The translations under genes were made by a program, and so were the position numbers. DNA of 40,119 nucleotides from Dipetalonema caudispina (taxonomy: Eukaryota > Nematoda > Chromadorea > Rhabditida > Onchocercidae), in NCBI GenBank assembly GCA_013365325.1, contig JABVXV010000451.1, positions 1 through 40,119 on the forward strand. The letters are read 5' to 3'. Numbering within the stretch: the first letter of the stretch is position 1; each line of letters opens with the position of its first letter. Positions 1 through 12,616 of this stretch are shown piece after piece. Under the pieces are notes generated by a model. It made no database searches. It was not told where the DNA came from and saw only the letters and a list, made by a program, of their open reading frames with translations.

Positions 1-115
<115 letters not shown>

Positions 116-3100
116 GTGGTAATATATGATGTCATAATTATTTGATAAACATATTTTTATTCTATTTTACAACTGACAATAAATAACATGTTGAAAGGTT
201 ATTTTATTGAAGTTTTAACTCCAATATGATAAATATTATTGTATAATGATAAATCATTTAAGAAAATAATAAAATGGAAACAAAATGTTAGTGAAGATAA
301 TGAAAGTAGTACATGAGTTATCTTACTTCATTATAATTTTAAATTAAAAAAAAATTTGCTTTGGAAAGAGAAGGGAAAAGATGAAAATAGAAACGGCGGT
401 AAATATCGCATTTTTTGTTATTTAAAATGGAATTATTATTTAAATGGTTCTTTTCCTGTGAATGTAACTCACTTATGCTAAGATTGAAAGTTGGAACGTA
501 TGAAATTCCTGAATTTAATAATTTTCATCCCTTATGTTTAAATTTCCAAATTTCATTCAAATAATTAATTGTTCCTGTCATTTGGTTTCCACTTCGTTAA
601 ATTTCCATCTGCCTAAAAAAAAAAAAGGAAAAAAGTAGGTCTTGTCTATTAATTAAGTATTGCTGGACCGCTATTCTTTGATCGTAATCATCTGGACATT
701 TTCATCTGACGGTTGGTGCTATTGGATTAACTGTCCCACAGTGTAGTAATTTTGATTTAGTTCTATTCTTTCGTTTTCAATTTTAATCAAATTTAAAACA
801 AAATCTTGCTTTTATAGGAAGTTTTAATTTGATGAGTAAAGTATATTGAAGTGCCTGTTAGTTAAGTTTTCTTTACCAAACAAATTTTATGCAATTCAGG
901 AAGAAAAAGTAAATAGGATGTGAAATTGAAATTAAAATAAATTTAGAAAAATTATTTTCATTGCTGAAACTCAGTTAAATACATGAAAAAAAATTTGTTA
1001 AAGTAGTGAAAAAAAAAAAAGAAAATAACATTATGGAGAAGGATATATCTCATTGTTCTCAAACGTATTTAAAACTTATTTACACTACTAGCAATTAATT
1101 GTATTTAGGAATCGATTAATTGATTTATATTAGTTAATCAATACGGATTTCTGCAATTTCCTTCTTTATTATAATGAGGCATGCAAGAATCCCTGAAAGA
1201 AATGCATGAACTGTGTGTTATTTGATTGATTCTGATCTGTTAGCATGGCTAACGATAATTTCTTGCTAGCCAACAAACAAGCATAATAACAACTTGGCCA
1301 AGCTTATGCTTTACAAATATTCAACATTTATATAATCATGTTGTAATACTGATCAAATAAAAATAGTTCAACATATCAAAATTGGAATAGATCATAAGTG
1401 AATTTTAATAGATCGATATTAAAGTAATAAATAACGAATGATTAGGAGAAGAAAGGCATGATATAGATTATGTGCGTGAAATAACGGTAATGATATTATA
1501 AATGACAGATTTATGATCATCGGTTGATCGATGGTTAATAAGTTGATTAACTTCGAAATGGTTTTGAAACGAGTTTTATTGGATTTCAATTAATAGAGAC
1601 CTTTCTCACATTATCTAATAATTTTAATGAATTAAATTAAACATTGTGTGGTTGTAAAACACTTTCACGCATGAATGGTTAATTAAATTTTGATTAATTA
1701 ATTTAGCTAATGTTATTGTTACAAAAACTGGTTTCTGTAGACAGTTGTAAGAATTCAAATTTCTTTGATATTTATTGCAATGAAAGGATTAAAATCAAAA
1801 TATTACGGACTAATTTAAACAATAATTCAACTAAAATCAAACAAATGCTTCAAATTATTCATTAATTAATTATTCATCATATATTAGATATGCAAAAAAA
1901 AGCAAAAAACAAACCTAACATATTAGCAATAAATGATGATAACAAATTATTTCGATGAAAAAGGAAAGGAAATGGATGAACACTTTTGTTAATTAATAGA
2001 CCAACAATAAAAGGCGGTAATTGTTCGATCTTTTTAAATGTAATCTAACCATCTGCTTGCTATTCTTTTCTAACCTTTTAAAAAAAAAAAGATAAAAAAA
2101 GCGACTGATTAAAGATGACCGAATATTTATACTTCTCTAAAAAAAAAAAAAAAAAAGACTGTAATGAATAGGTAAATTTCTTTTTTTTTTTTTTTTTTAT
2201 GATATAACGGTATAATATAACATCAAAATTCTGAAATAATTATTGAGTAATGAAAAATTTGAATTTTAGTACCAAATTTTTCTCTATAAGATCAAAATTT
2301 ATGTAGGTCGGAAATATTTTTAAATGCAAATATTTGATAATTACCTCATTGGTATAATTTTTGTATTTATTTTTAAATAGATATTTTAGGATAATAAAAG
2401 TCATTCATATTATTTTATATGATATTTTAAACTATATTTAAAATATTTGACACATAATTTTTTTTTTTTTTTTGTTAAAAATAATCCCAAAAAGAAAAAA
2501 AAAAACAATAAAAGAATAGTGAACAGTAATTTGATAATAACTTTAAATCAATTTATATATTTTTGCTGTTTTTAGAAATAATTTGTCATCAATAAATGCA
2601 ATAATATAATATTAATTAATTTTAAAATAATTAATGGCATGAAAAATTTATGAATAACAATAAAAGAACTTTGACAGACTATTTGTTTACTCAAATTATT
2701 ACTACGTAATATTGTACTAGTAGTAATAGTGGTAGTAGCAATAATGGTATTAATTATTACAGGTGTCGAAGATTGTCGTAAAAATATTCGACATCTTTCC
2801 GTATATATCTCATCAATGATGACATCACTATACAAACAAAAAGCTTATTGTTTTGACTACTATAACTAAGCCTTTTTTTTTGTTTACTTTTCAGAAGAGA
2901 CGAAAATTGTTGGTGACCAACTAGAAAGGAAAGGAAGAAATGTTATGCAGTAATTAATTATGCTTAAAATAGTACCTAACATATATGTATTATTTACCTA
3001 AACGAAAAACTTGGTAAGTTTTAGTTGAATCAGTTAAGTTAATTGAAAAAGTTTGAAAAGAAAAATCAAAGTTTTATAAATATGATAGCTTTTGTTTAAC

Positions 3101-4179
3101 TCCTAAATTAGAGTAGTACCATTAGCAATAGTCGTTCCTAAGCGAATGTGACACTAATGCGACATTATGTTCGCTCAGCAGGAGGGTTTACGATGTGCCA
3201 ATCACATTAGATATTCTAATTTTATTTCTTATAAGACTTGTTCATTCGGTAAGCATGAAATTATATCGAAATTTGCAAATGTAAATCTTGGATTGGTTAA
3301 ATTTGCAAAAAAAAAAAAGAAAAATTGTAGTTAAAGTTTGAAGTTTAAAAGTTTTCTTGAAAAAAAAATTGAAATTAAAGCCAAAGTTAAAAATTGTTAA
3401 TTAAACAAATATTGCTAATACAAGTTAAAAGCGTTAAATTTGTGGCAAGAAATTTGAATTTAAACTTGATTCAAATTTAAACTGATTGTTATTAAGCAGA
3501 TATTATTAATCTTTATGCATTAATATATATAAAAATCTCTAGCTAATTTTTTAGCTTCAGATGTGCTAATGATTTAATAGGATGGAAAAAAGGAAGAAAA
3601 AATAAAATTTGATTAAAAATTATAATAATAAAAAAATTCAGCATCAAAGGTATTAAAATGAAATTTTAATTTAGCAATCAAAAAAAAAAAAACTAGCAAT
3701 CAAAAACAATTTTTTTTGTATAATAATTTAAAATTCAAATTGTAACAATGATCTTATTGTTTTGAAAATTCCAAAATCAATCAAAAATTTCGGAATTGAA
3801 ACCAAACTTCTGAATAATTTTTCTTTTTTTGATTTCCCCAATCTTACTGCCATTCTTACGACAAATATTACTGCTAATTATTATTACTAATCATTGCTAT
3901 TATTATCATTAATTATCATTAGGGCTATCATTATCATTATTCTTTTAGATTTAAATTTCGAAATTGGCAAAAAAATTTTTCGAAATTTTCAGAATAATCT
4001 TTTATTTTTTTTCCCAAAAACTCTCCACTACTGAACATCACTGCTACTATATTCTTTTTATCGTCAATAATTTCATATTAAATTCCAAAATTAGTAAAAA
4101 AAACTTTTTCAAAATTCTTAAATTATAAAAATTTTCCCGAATTAAAAGCAAAACAAACAGTTATCTCTGACATATTTTC

Positions 4180-4208
4180 TACTACTACTACTACTACTAC
4201 TACTACTA
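4180..4208. repeat. (ACT)n microsatellite
   Basis: About nine perfect ACT units. On the minus strand they are translated as a run of valine inside a spurious open frame, so that frame is not annotated. Confidence 0.95.
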
Positions 4209-4501
4209 AAGTAAGATCACAGATTAGTTGACAAGAAAGGATACACTGAGAGATGAATAAAAGGATTGTAAGTAGGAAATTATGTGATATATTCCTTATG
4301 GGATAATCTGTCATTAGCTGGTTGAATATCCATCATATATACAAACAAATATCCATTTTGTTACTTGTCAAATAAGTATATAAATTTAAAAGATACTTAA
4401 ACTTACTAATTTCATGAAACAGTTGAGATATTACTGATAATATTTTATAAATATTTTTCTTTTTCTTTTTTTTTCCTTAATTTTCTTTATTTGATTATTT
4501 T

Positions 4502-4523
4502 ATTATAATAATAATAATAATAA
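4502..4523. repeat. (ATA/AAT)n microsatellite
   Basis: A short perfect AAT array of about seven units in AT-rich intergenic DNA. Confidence 0.9.
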
Positions 4524-4813
4524 ATTTCAATAACTTTAAAAATTTTCAACAAATTTTAATTGTACATTAACTAGAAATATATTATATGGGAAAATTTTAT
4601 TCAATTACTAATGCTAATTGATCATTTCTTGCTAGAGTTAGTTGAAATTAATTAGTGCGAGAATTATTTTTAGCTAATTTAAGTGCAAAATATACTTTTA
4701 AACATAGTGAAAATAATAAATTTCTTAAATTGTCTTAATCGATTACATAAATAAATTTTACATAATGTTAATAGAAATGAAGCAATTGGATACATTAATA
4801 GCATTGCTAACTA

Positions 4814-4834
4814 TTTTTTTTTTTTTTTTTTTTT
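4814..4834. repeat. poly-T tract
   Basis: A homopolymer of about 21 T. Length is uncertain because such runs are prone to sequencing error. Confidence 0.9.
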
Positions 4835-5640
4835 GTTAAGAAACTTTTAATATTTAACATATAGTGGAACATTTAAAATTTTTAACAACTAATCGCATAA
4901 TTTATTTGCTAAATGTAATAATTGTTTATCAAACAAAATTTTCGCAAAGGTATGTATGATTTGATTGAAAATATTAGTCTAAAATTTCTTAATACTTGGG
5001 GAAATTTTTATTAAAAAATAGTGAAATTTTATTTTTGAAGCCATCAAATATCAATGATTTTCAATTCATTTAGAAATATAATTTAGACAAATTTTAATTA
5101 TAGCTAAGATCAAAATTATTTTAAAATTTGATTCAAATTTTTGTTAATTACGAAATTGCAATTTTGTTACAATTATATATTAATACTTTAAGAAAAACTC
5201 ATGAATTTCAATTTTGTTATATGTTTATTTTAGCTTACTTGTTAATTAAACTGTTAATGAAAGTTAAAAATTCTTTGTGTAATTAAAAAAAATGAATTTG
5301 TTCTTCAATCTAAAATGAAAACTTATTTTTTTTTTTAAATTCCTTTTGTATGTAAAGAATTAAAAAAGACTTTTAAATATTTAAATTTTAAATGCTAAAT
5401 ATAAATTTCATATTACTTTAGCAAGCGTAAGAAACAGTAATGAAGGGAAATCAAATTACGTAAAAATTATAGTGAAAATAATTTCCGACTGATTTTATGA
5501 TTGAAATAAAATGTTGAAAAAAAGAATTAATGAAAAATGACAAAAACTTTGTAAGTTATTTTGGGGTAAAATTGAAATGACTTCAATATGGGAATTAAAT
5601 ATTTTATGTCACAATAGTGTCCAATTATCGCAAATACTAT

Positions 5641-5990
5641 TTAAATGGCGATCACTAGGGAGATAATCCGGGTTATCCTGGTGAATTCTTCGGGGATGAC
5701 ACGATTCACCGAAATGATGAATGATTGGATTTTTCCGGAATTATGAATTCTTTATTAAACTAGTGAATTAAGATAATTTAAAATGTAGACAAAATTATAC
5801 TAAATAAAATGGGTTAGTTCAGGATAATCCGGATGGAAATCTTTAGAAATTGTCGACATACTCTCAAATGAAAATTTGCAATGATTATAGATTTCTCGGG
5901 AAACTTCATCAAGATCATTTGGTTTGTCATTATTAACTAAATTTTGCATATTATATGATATGCAACGATTTAAACGAAAGAATGGCAAAA
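5641..5990 (-). other. composition island with weakly coding-like frame
   Basis: This patch is visibly less AT-rich than its surroundings. On the minus strand an open frame at 5,800-5,988 (62 codons) reads with a mixed, protein-like composition in its middle (for example NNDKPNDLDEVSREIYNHCK), and an AATAAA lies about 60 bases beyond its stop. I find no convincing partner exons and no family match. The patch also carries two copies of the 10-mer GATAATCCGG at 5,662 and 5,823. It could be a terminal exon, a decayed gene or chance. Confidence 0.2.
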
Positions 5991-6815
5991 CAAAAAAAAA
6001 AAAAACTCACTTAAAATTTAAAGTAATGGAAAAAAAAAAGAGAGACTAAACGAGCAAATATTTTATTTTAGTGAAATTTTTGTCTATTCATATAGTTAAA
6101 GTTAAATTTAACTTTCATCTGTTCCTATCAATTGTTTCTAAATTAGCCTACAAGAAAGCTTTAATGCATCACATTGTTTGAGGAGGAAGATGTGAAATTG
6201 AATTTAGTTGAAAAATTTTTCGAAATACAACAAAATTGCAATGCAATCATGTTGAAGCTATTAATGGATCAACAAATTTATTGCCGACCACAAACTAAAA
6301 CATTCCATTCACTCATTCATCCCTCCCGAAGGAAATTTAAATGTCACTGTTAAAGCATTGAATGAAATTAATCGGTTAGTTAAACTAATACTAAAATGAT
6401 AGATAACATTCTTTTTTCATTCTTTCTTTCTAAACTATAATTTTAGCTATTAATGAAAAATTTTATTCAAATAATTTTGTGCAATTTATCGAATGAATTT
6501 AAATACAAATTGGAATTAAATTTCTACAAAAAATTCAATTCATTTATAGCTATATATCAACAAAAGGAAAAAAAAAAAGAAAAAAGATGAAAATGTAATG
6601 TAATTTGAGGAAAAAAGAAAAGAAGTATTTTCGATGTAATTTAAAAATTAAATTTTTAAATAAAAATTTTTGAAGAACAAATTATTGAAAGAAATTTTAT
6701 ACCTAAATAATACTTACTATAATGGGGAAGAAAGAGGCAATAAATTAATGAAAGTATATCATAAAATGATGCTTACACTCTAAAACTCAGTGTCATTATG
6801 TCTATCGGAAATGGT

Positions 6816-6960
6816 CATCTAAGGAAAGGAAAAGAAGTGGACAAGGATGAACCGAAAGATGGAGCAATTTGATATGGTGGTAGTATGGGATGAACTTGAA
6901 GTTAGGAGAAAGGATAGGAAGTAGAGATGATATGGCGTAAGAGGGTGAAGATAAAGGATA
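6816..6960. repeat. purine-rich (G+A) segment
   Basis: On the plus strand this stretch is strongly biased to G and A over about 145 bases, unlike the symmetric AT-rich flanks. It contains a 24-codon frame ending in TGA near 6,872 whose composition (GHLRKGKEVDKDEPKDGAI) is protein-like, but no splice partners are visible. It may be a promoter-proximal or non-B-DNA tract; no function is claimed. Confidence 0.5.
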
Positions 6961-7662
6961 GTATCACTAAGATAGGATGGTCAGTCGTTCCACTGGTCAT
7001 TTAGTATCCAAACAACAACAACAAGTCACCATCACTATATTACTGCTACCTTTACAACTGATATTCCATGTCATTAATTCTAAAATCTTATATGCATATT
7101 TAAATAATCAAAAGTATTTGCATAATATTGAAAATGAATTTTATATATATATATTTATAGATCAATTGAAGTATAATTTATAAATTTACAATTTACAAAT
7201 TTTAATTTAAATTTTTAGAAGGCTAACAATAAAGAAAGAAAACATTATTTTACATTAACATATATAAAAAGTTATTGTAAAAATTTTAATTATCCAATTA
7301 AGAATCAAAACAATTAGAATTAAATACACTATGTTAACTTCACCATAATACGATCAAAGAAGTTATCATAAAAATTTCAATTCAATTAATTTCAATTAAA
7401 GTTCAAATGATTTGAGTCAAATGCAATAAATAGATTAATTTTATGAAAAAATATAATAAAATTTTATAATTAAAAGAGAAGAAAGATTTTCAAGAATAAA
7501 TAAGTGAAAGAGAGGGAAAAAAAAATTTTTGTTCATCAAAAAGGAATGAAAAGAATGGGTGACATTTAGATGGTTGATAGAATATAATATCATTTTTAGA
7601 AACAGTTGTTGTTAGGAAAATGTCAGTGTCAGTTGTTCTTCTATTCATCACTTCAAATTGAA

Positions 7663-7714
7663 CAGAGATAAGAAAGAGAGGGAGAGAGAGGGTGAGAGAA
7701 AGAGAAAAAAAAAA
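7663..7714. repeat. (GA)n-rich tract followed by poly-A
   Basis: An imperfect GA/GAGG repeat grading into A(10). GA tracts are common in nematode intergenic DNA and can bind GAGA-type factors, but there is no adjacent gene here. Confidence 0.85.
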
Positions 7715-9118
7715 TGAAATGAGAATTGTAAGAAGTGAAAAATTTTTAAGAAATTATTTCATAATTTTCTTTTATTTCAATACAATTAAAATTATGAAAT
7801 AAAATGCAGAAGAAAGAAAGCAAAATGAAAATTTTTGAAATTAAAAGGAAATGAAAAACTGCAAATATATTAGTAAAAATCATATAATTTGCAGAAATAT
7901 AATGCATATAATCAATTATGTAACAATTTTTTTCCAATAGCTTTTCATAAAGCTAATCTTTTAAACAGCCATTTTTTTTTTTAATTTCAAATTTCAAAGA
8001 AATTGTTAACAACTTATGGATATGAAATATGTAATTAAAATTTTGCAGATTTTATATTGTAATTAATTTTAATTTACGACAATTTTTTCCATTAACAAAC
8101 TATCAATGCATTAATTTTCTTTTGTCAAATAGTTTGAAAATACTTCAGTGAATGAAAAGAAAAAAAAAAACTTATTCGACAAAAAAAAAAAAGAACGCTA
8201 TTTGATTGGAAAAAGTTTGAAGAAATTTAGCGAAATACTTAACCGAAGAAATTCCAAAAAGCTTTCAAAGGTAGTTACCGCTCAATTTATTGAATGTATT
8301 GTAAGATAACAACAGTAGCTACTATTTACAACACTGTTGTTTACTGCAATGATCTTTTAAGCTTTGTACAAATTTGCTATTTGCTGCTTTCAATAACTAA
8401 TTAGTCAATAGCAGTGATTAGACATATATCGAGCATTAATTAAAATTTAAACATAAATCATATTGTTGTTTATTCCAAAAATTCAAAAATCATTAAATTT
8501 GCATTACTTTATTCTTGGAATTTATTTGCAAAAAAGCAATTTGCAACGAATAATAAATTAATGAATAAATAAATAATAGATAATAAATTAGTTAACAAAT
8601 AAATAAATAAGTAAATTTTCATGGATGCAAATATAATATTATGTTACAGGATCAAGAAAAAAACTGAAAGAACGAATAGCAATATATGAATTTTATATTT
8701 ATCACTTAGAATTTGAAATTTAAAGTTTTCAGAAATTTTGAAGCCAAAAATTAAAATAATTTTGCCATACTAATAGCAAAAACGGAATTTCAAAATTTAT
8801 AATTTTTAGTGGATGAATTGAAAAATGGTGCAAATAGTTCGCAAAAATTTTGACAAATTTGAATTTACTATTGTTAATTACGATAGAGCAAACTGGTAGA
8901 AATGAATGAACATTTAATACAATTTTATACAAAAAATTGAAAATAAGCATTCATGAATTTTGCATAAAATTGAAATGATGAGAATTTGCATGCATTACTT
9001 CGTAGTGCATTATTGAATATACTTATATTTTAGTATTGGTTGGAGAAAATATTTAGAGTGCCACTTAATTTAAATCTAATAATGATCGTAGAAAGCTTTC
9101 CAAAATTCAAATTACGAG

Positions 9119-9141
9119 CCACTTCATTCCAATTGAAGTGG
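9119..9141. repeat. 8-bp inverted repeat, 7-nt loop
   Basis: CCACTTCA at 9,119-9,126 is the exact reverse complement of TGAAGTGG at 9,134-9,141, with a 7-nt spacer. A short hairpin of unknown meaning; it could easily be chance in 40 kb. Confidence 0.5.
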
Positions 9142-10296
9142 TAATTGATTTAGTCAAAGATTTGATCGCATGGGAAAAGATGTACAGATTTAGTTTATTC
9201 AACGAAAAATGGTGAATATTTTGCATTGAGAAGAGTATGGAAAGTTTATGAAAATAATCCCAAATATCAGATAACTTTTCAATATTTCAAATTAATAATT
9301 AAAAATTCATTTCTTTTTTTTTTTTTTTTTGGAAGAAACAAGCCTTTTTTGATGAAATATTTTCAATGAATTAAATGCATAAAATAATTAAAAGATGAAA
9401 ATTATGAATTGAAAAGAATTATATTTGTATGCTAGCATGCATGCAATAACTTTTTGTTTGCATGTTGTTTACATTATTCATTATGCACTACAATTCGGAT
9501 GCTTTTTGTTAGCTATGTTTCGTGTAAAAAAAAATAATTGAAATTGAGAACTTAAAAATTGAAGAATAGAAATTGAATCAATTGAGCACAAATTAAAATA
9601 TCCATTCATTAAGTATTTATTTATCTCTTTTATTTTTAGCTAATTTTCTATTTATGGTGCATTTCTTACAGTTTTTTTCATTTTAACAAATACTTATTGA
9701 ATTTCATAATTTGTCATAATTTTTAAACATTAAATTCATATCTTTCGTATATTATGGTTAATTTTCATTCAAATTAATCAATTAATTACATATCTAATTG
9801 GTTTATCATGCTTGTTATAAATGTTGATTTACTTTTGAAGCAGAAATTTTGAAATAATTTTGTTTATTTTAACTCATTTTAAAAATACTAATGTGTATAT
9901 TTTAGAATTTTATTTTTGAATAAAATATTAAGAAGTTTAGCAGCAATAAAAAAGTGTCTACCTCAGTGAAATCCACGATTCAGGCCTGCTTTGGCAATAG
10001 TATAACCCAATAAATTAATAATTCACCTAACAAAATTTACCTATTCCTCTTTTGTTTTCTTTTACATTCTTTTCCACTCTTTCTCTCTCTACTATGGATA
10101 ATTATGAAATTATCTTTCAGTTATTGTATAAAAAATGAATTTTTAAAATTTGATTATTTTTTTATTCCATAAAATTTTTGCATTTCTTTTTAATGAACCA
10201 AAAAAAGTATGAAATTTTTTAACACAAAATTTCTTATGGTGAAAAGATGAATGTGTGACAAACAATCATTTTCAAGATATCAAATTAAATTTAAAT

Positions 10297-10302
10297 TTTA
10301 TT
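10297..10302 (-). terminator. polyadenylation signal AATAAA of the small minus-strand gene
   Basis: TTTATT on the plus strand reads AATAAA on the minus strand, beginning 17 nt past the TAA at 10,319. The spacing supports the terminal exon proposed at 10,319-10,366. The motif alone is common in such AT-rich DNA. Confidence 0.4.
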
Positions 10303-10318
10303 CCAAATTAGCTTCACT

Positions 10319-12056
10319 TTAATCACGTAAAATCCAACCACCACGCTCATCCAAACCTTGTGTTTCCTGAAGTACACTTTGAATAAATATATACCTTTAT
10401 AGTTTTATTTACTTACTTTTTTAAAATATATACACTTATTTGCTCCTTATTTACCATTTTACCTATACTTATTTACTCAGTTGTTTTATTAGGTTAATCA
10501 AATAAGAAAAGTTAGAAGTTAAAAGATAAATGATTCTCTTTTTCTTAATTATTGAAATTTTATTCAAATACTTGTTTTTGAAATATATTTCGGTTACAGT
10601 TAAAAAGCTAAAATGATTATAACCAAAATATAAATTCTTTTTGCAATGGGAACAAAAATTTCTATCAAATATACAAATAAATAATTTCCATTAAATATTT
10701 AAGCAATTATACAGTGTATTATAGTTAAATGAAGTACATTTAAATTACACTATTCAAATTATATTATTAATATTAAGATTGAGATTATTGTTAAGATTTC
10801 TTATTATTAAAATTGAATTCTTAAAATTTAAAAATACTATCAAATTTTTTCTTCCTTTTTCTGACTATGATTATATTGCATTTGAATTTAAGAATAAATG
10901 AATAATTTAAACATTTCTATTAGATGAAATAAGCAAATAAGTAAGGAATTAGAAACAAATATTTAAAACGATAATTAATATCAGAAATGTTTACATATGC
11001 AAAAAATCGAACATTGTGTCTTCGATTACTTCTAATATTTTTCAAATGCATTTGTACATTGACATCAGCATAATTAACTTTTTCATTGTCTAATAATATT
11101 TTTGTGAAACTTTCTATCATTTTTTCCACTGACAACTGTTGCAAACCTTGTTCGGTATCAACTTAATTAATCGAATTAATTAATTAGTTTCCCCTTCTTT
11201 GGTCTTAGAATATCAAATAATAGATTGATAGTATTCAAGTTTAGCTAAAGATTTTGGCATTTTATATTTTAGTTTTTCAAAAATAAATTTGAAGAAAATA
11301 AATTGATTAAATGTCAAGTGAAGATTAATTAATGAATTTAACTAATCCAGGTTATGCTATTTTTAGGTTATTTATTAATACGGAAAATGGCACTGAAAAT
11401 TTCATATCTTCTTTTTAAGTCGCATATATACACCGTTCATCCACATCAGGTGAAAACATTTTGAGTAGAAAATTTAATTAAATTTAAAATCGAAAATTGA
11501 ATTTTCTCATACATTAGCAAAATCTCATACATTTCCTTTTAAATTTTGAATTTCAAAATAAGAAATGCATAAATTTTGAATATTGTTACGAAGAAAACTT
11601 TGCCAATCCTTATGAAATGCTTAGCAATATGTTTAATAAAAATGTAAAAATGTAGCCTTACAATTTTTGGCCTAAAGAAATGTTAATTGAAGCCAACTTT
11701 ATTACCCAAATTATTTCATATTTAATCAATAATTACATTATTAAAAAAAAAAAAAAAAAAAAAAAAAGTAAAAAAAGTGTAACAATTTAGCACGATCTAA
11801 TGAGAAGTAATTTAAAGTTAATCGTCTTATAAAACATTTATAGACATATCTAAAATTTTTTCAACTATAGTTTTTAATGTATTGAAGTAAATTTAAAAGT
11901 TAATGACTAATTTAAGGAAGAGAAAAAGATGAAATAACCTAATTCATCCTCGCTTACTTCACCTTTCACAAGCTGTTGCGTATCATTCATTGCTTTTTTC
12001 AAACATTTATCAAAGCGATCATCAATTTCTTCTCGACTTATACCACTTTTTTTCAT
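10319..12056 (-). CDS. putative small three-exon protein, unidentified
   Basis: I do not recognise this protein. Three minus-strand exons join in phase 0. Exon 1 is 11,958-12,056 (33 codons, from ATG), with donor GAA|GTAAGC. Exon 2 is 10,995-11,135 (47 codons), with acceptor GCAACAG and donor TAT|GTAAAC. Exon 3 is 10,319-10,366 (15 codons plus stop), with acceptor CTTCAG. The product is 95 aa, mixed and charged, with stretches such as SREEIDDRFDKCLKKAMNDT, MHLKNIRSNRRHNVRFFAY and GLDERGGWILRD that differ sharply from the I/F/N-rich noise frames nearby. AATAAA follows the stop by 17 nt. No signal peptide or membrane segment is seen. The acceptor of exon 2 has a poor pyrimidine tract, and more exons may lie upstream (12,502-12,616, 12,704-12,790). 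A pseudogene or the 3' end of a larger gene remains possible. Confidence 0.45.
11743..11767. repeat. poly-A tract inside the proposed small-gene intron
   Basis: About 25 consecutive A within the intron between exons 1 and 2 of the minus-strand small gene, where it reads as poly-T. Confidence 0.95.
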
Positions 12057-12501
12057 TTTTTAAAAAATTTTTTATTGATTTTGCTAATGTTTCTTAATGA
12101 AATAACGAAATATGCTAACATTTAATTCGATATTTTTGCACAACAATAAAACGCTTGTTATATTGTTATCCAAAAAAGATTCCTTGAAAAATTTGCATAA
12201 GAAAAGTTTTAAAAATTTAAAAGATTTTTATCGAAAATAATGCTTATCAAAAAGTATCCATGAGAATATATTTTGCATTATTTAAAATTTTGAAAAAAGT
12301 AAGCTTGCGAAACTTTTTTTTTTTTTTTTAAAGAGAGAAAAATTCTCAATTTTTAAAGTACTTCTTATTTTTCATTAAACGAAATGATAAAATAATTGAA
12401 ATAATATCAACGATACAGTTGAAGGAAGATGAAATGGTTTCTTCGTTTTAAATTTTAATCTATTATTCAAAAAAATGAATTTGTCTTAATATTTGAAATA
12501 C

Positions 12502-12616
12502 CAACCATTGGATGAAACTTCAATAAACAGCAATGATTTATCCTCTAATTCATTTTGTTTATATATTAAATGCATCATACAATAGATGGATTCATAAATG
12601 AGATCATTTGATTGTT
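12502..12616 (-). other. candidate upstream exon of the small minus-strand gene
   Basis: The open stretch has a phase that could join the small gene: acceptor GAG at 12,617-12,619 behind a long pyrimidine run, 37 full codons, and donor TTG|GTATTT in phase 2. Joining it to an acceptor AG at 12,046-12,047 keeps the frame of exon 1 of the small gene without its ATG. The reading is protein-like (for example KQNELEDKSLLFIEVSSNG). No source for the phase-1 base needed at its 5' end is clear, so it is a candidate only; its internal ATG could also be a start. Confidence 0.3.

Larger units (their letters stand above)
116..5640. other. AT-rich intergenic sequence, no gene recognised
   Basis: This stretch is very AT-rich with many runs of A or T (for example near 2,139-2,155, 2,181-2,198 and 4,814-4,834) and degenerate ATT/ACT tracts near 2,695-2,760 and 3,860-3,945. 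The short open frames here are low-complexity, rich in I, L, F and N, and lack coding character. A slightly more GC-balanced patch at about 3,115-3,210 holds only a 17-codon frame. I see no supportable gene or RNA. Confidence 0.7.
5991..10318. other. AT-rich intergenic sequence, no gene recognised
   Basis: AT-rich with many homopolymers. It contains a purine-rich segment (about 6,816-6,960), a GA tract (7,663-7,714), a degenerate TAAA/ATAA tract (about 8,545-8,620) and a small inverted repeat (9,119-9,141). Open frames up to 73 codons are low-complexity and lack flanking splice logic. I see no supportable gene. Confidence 0.65.

Noticed and set aside
2572..2835. An 87-codon minus-strand frame
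   Set aside because: Its body is a run of I and T from a degenerate ACT/ATT repeat, with a low-complexity tail.
9960..10020. Short minus-strand C-terminus-like reading ending AKAGLNRGFH
   Set aside because: An in-frame TGA lies just upstream and there is no acceptor between it and the reading, so it cannot be a terminal exon.
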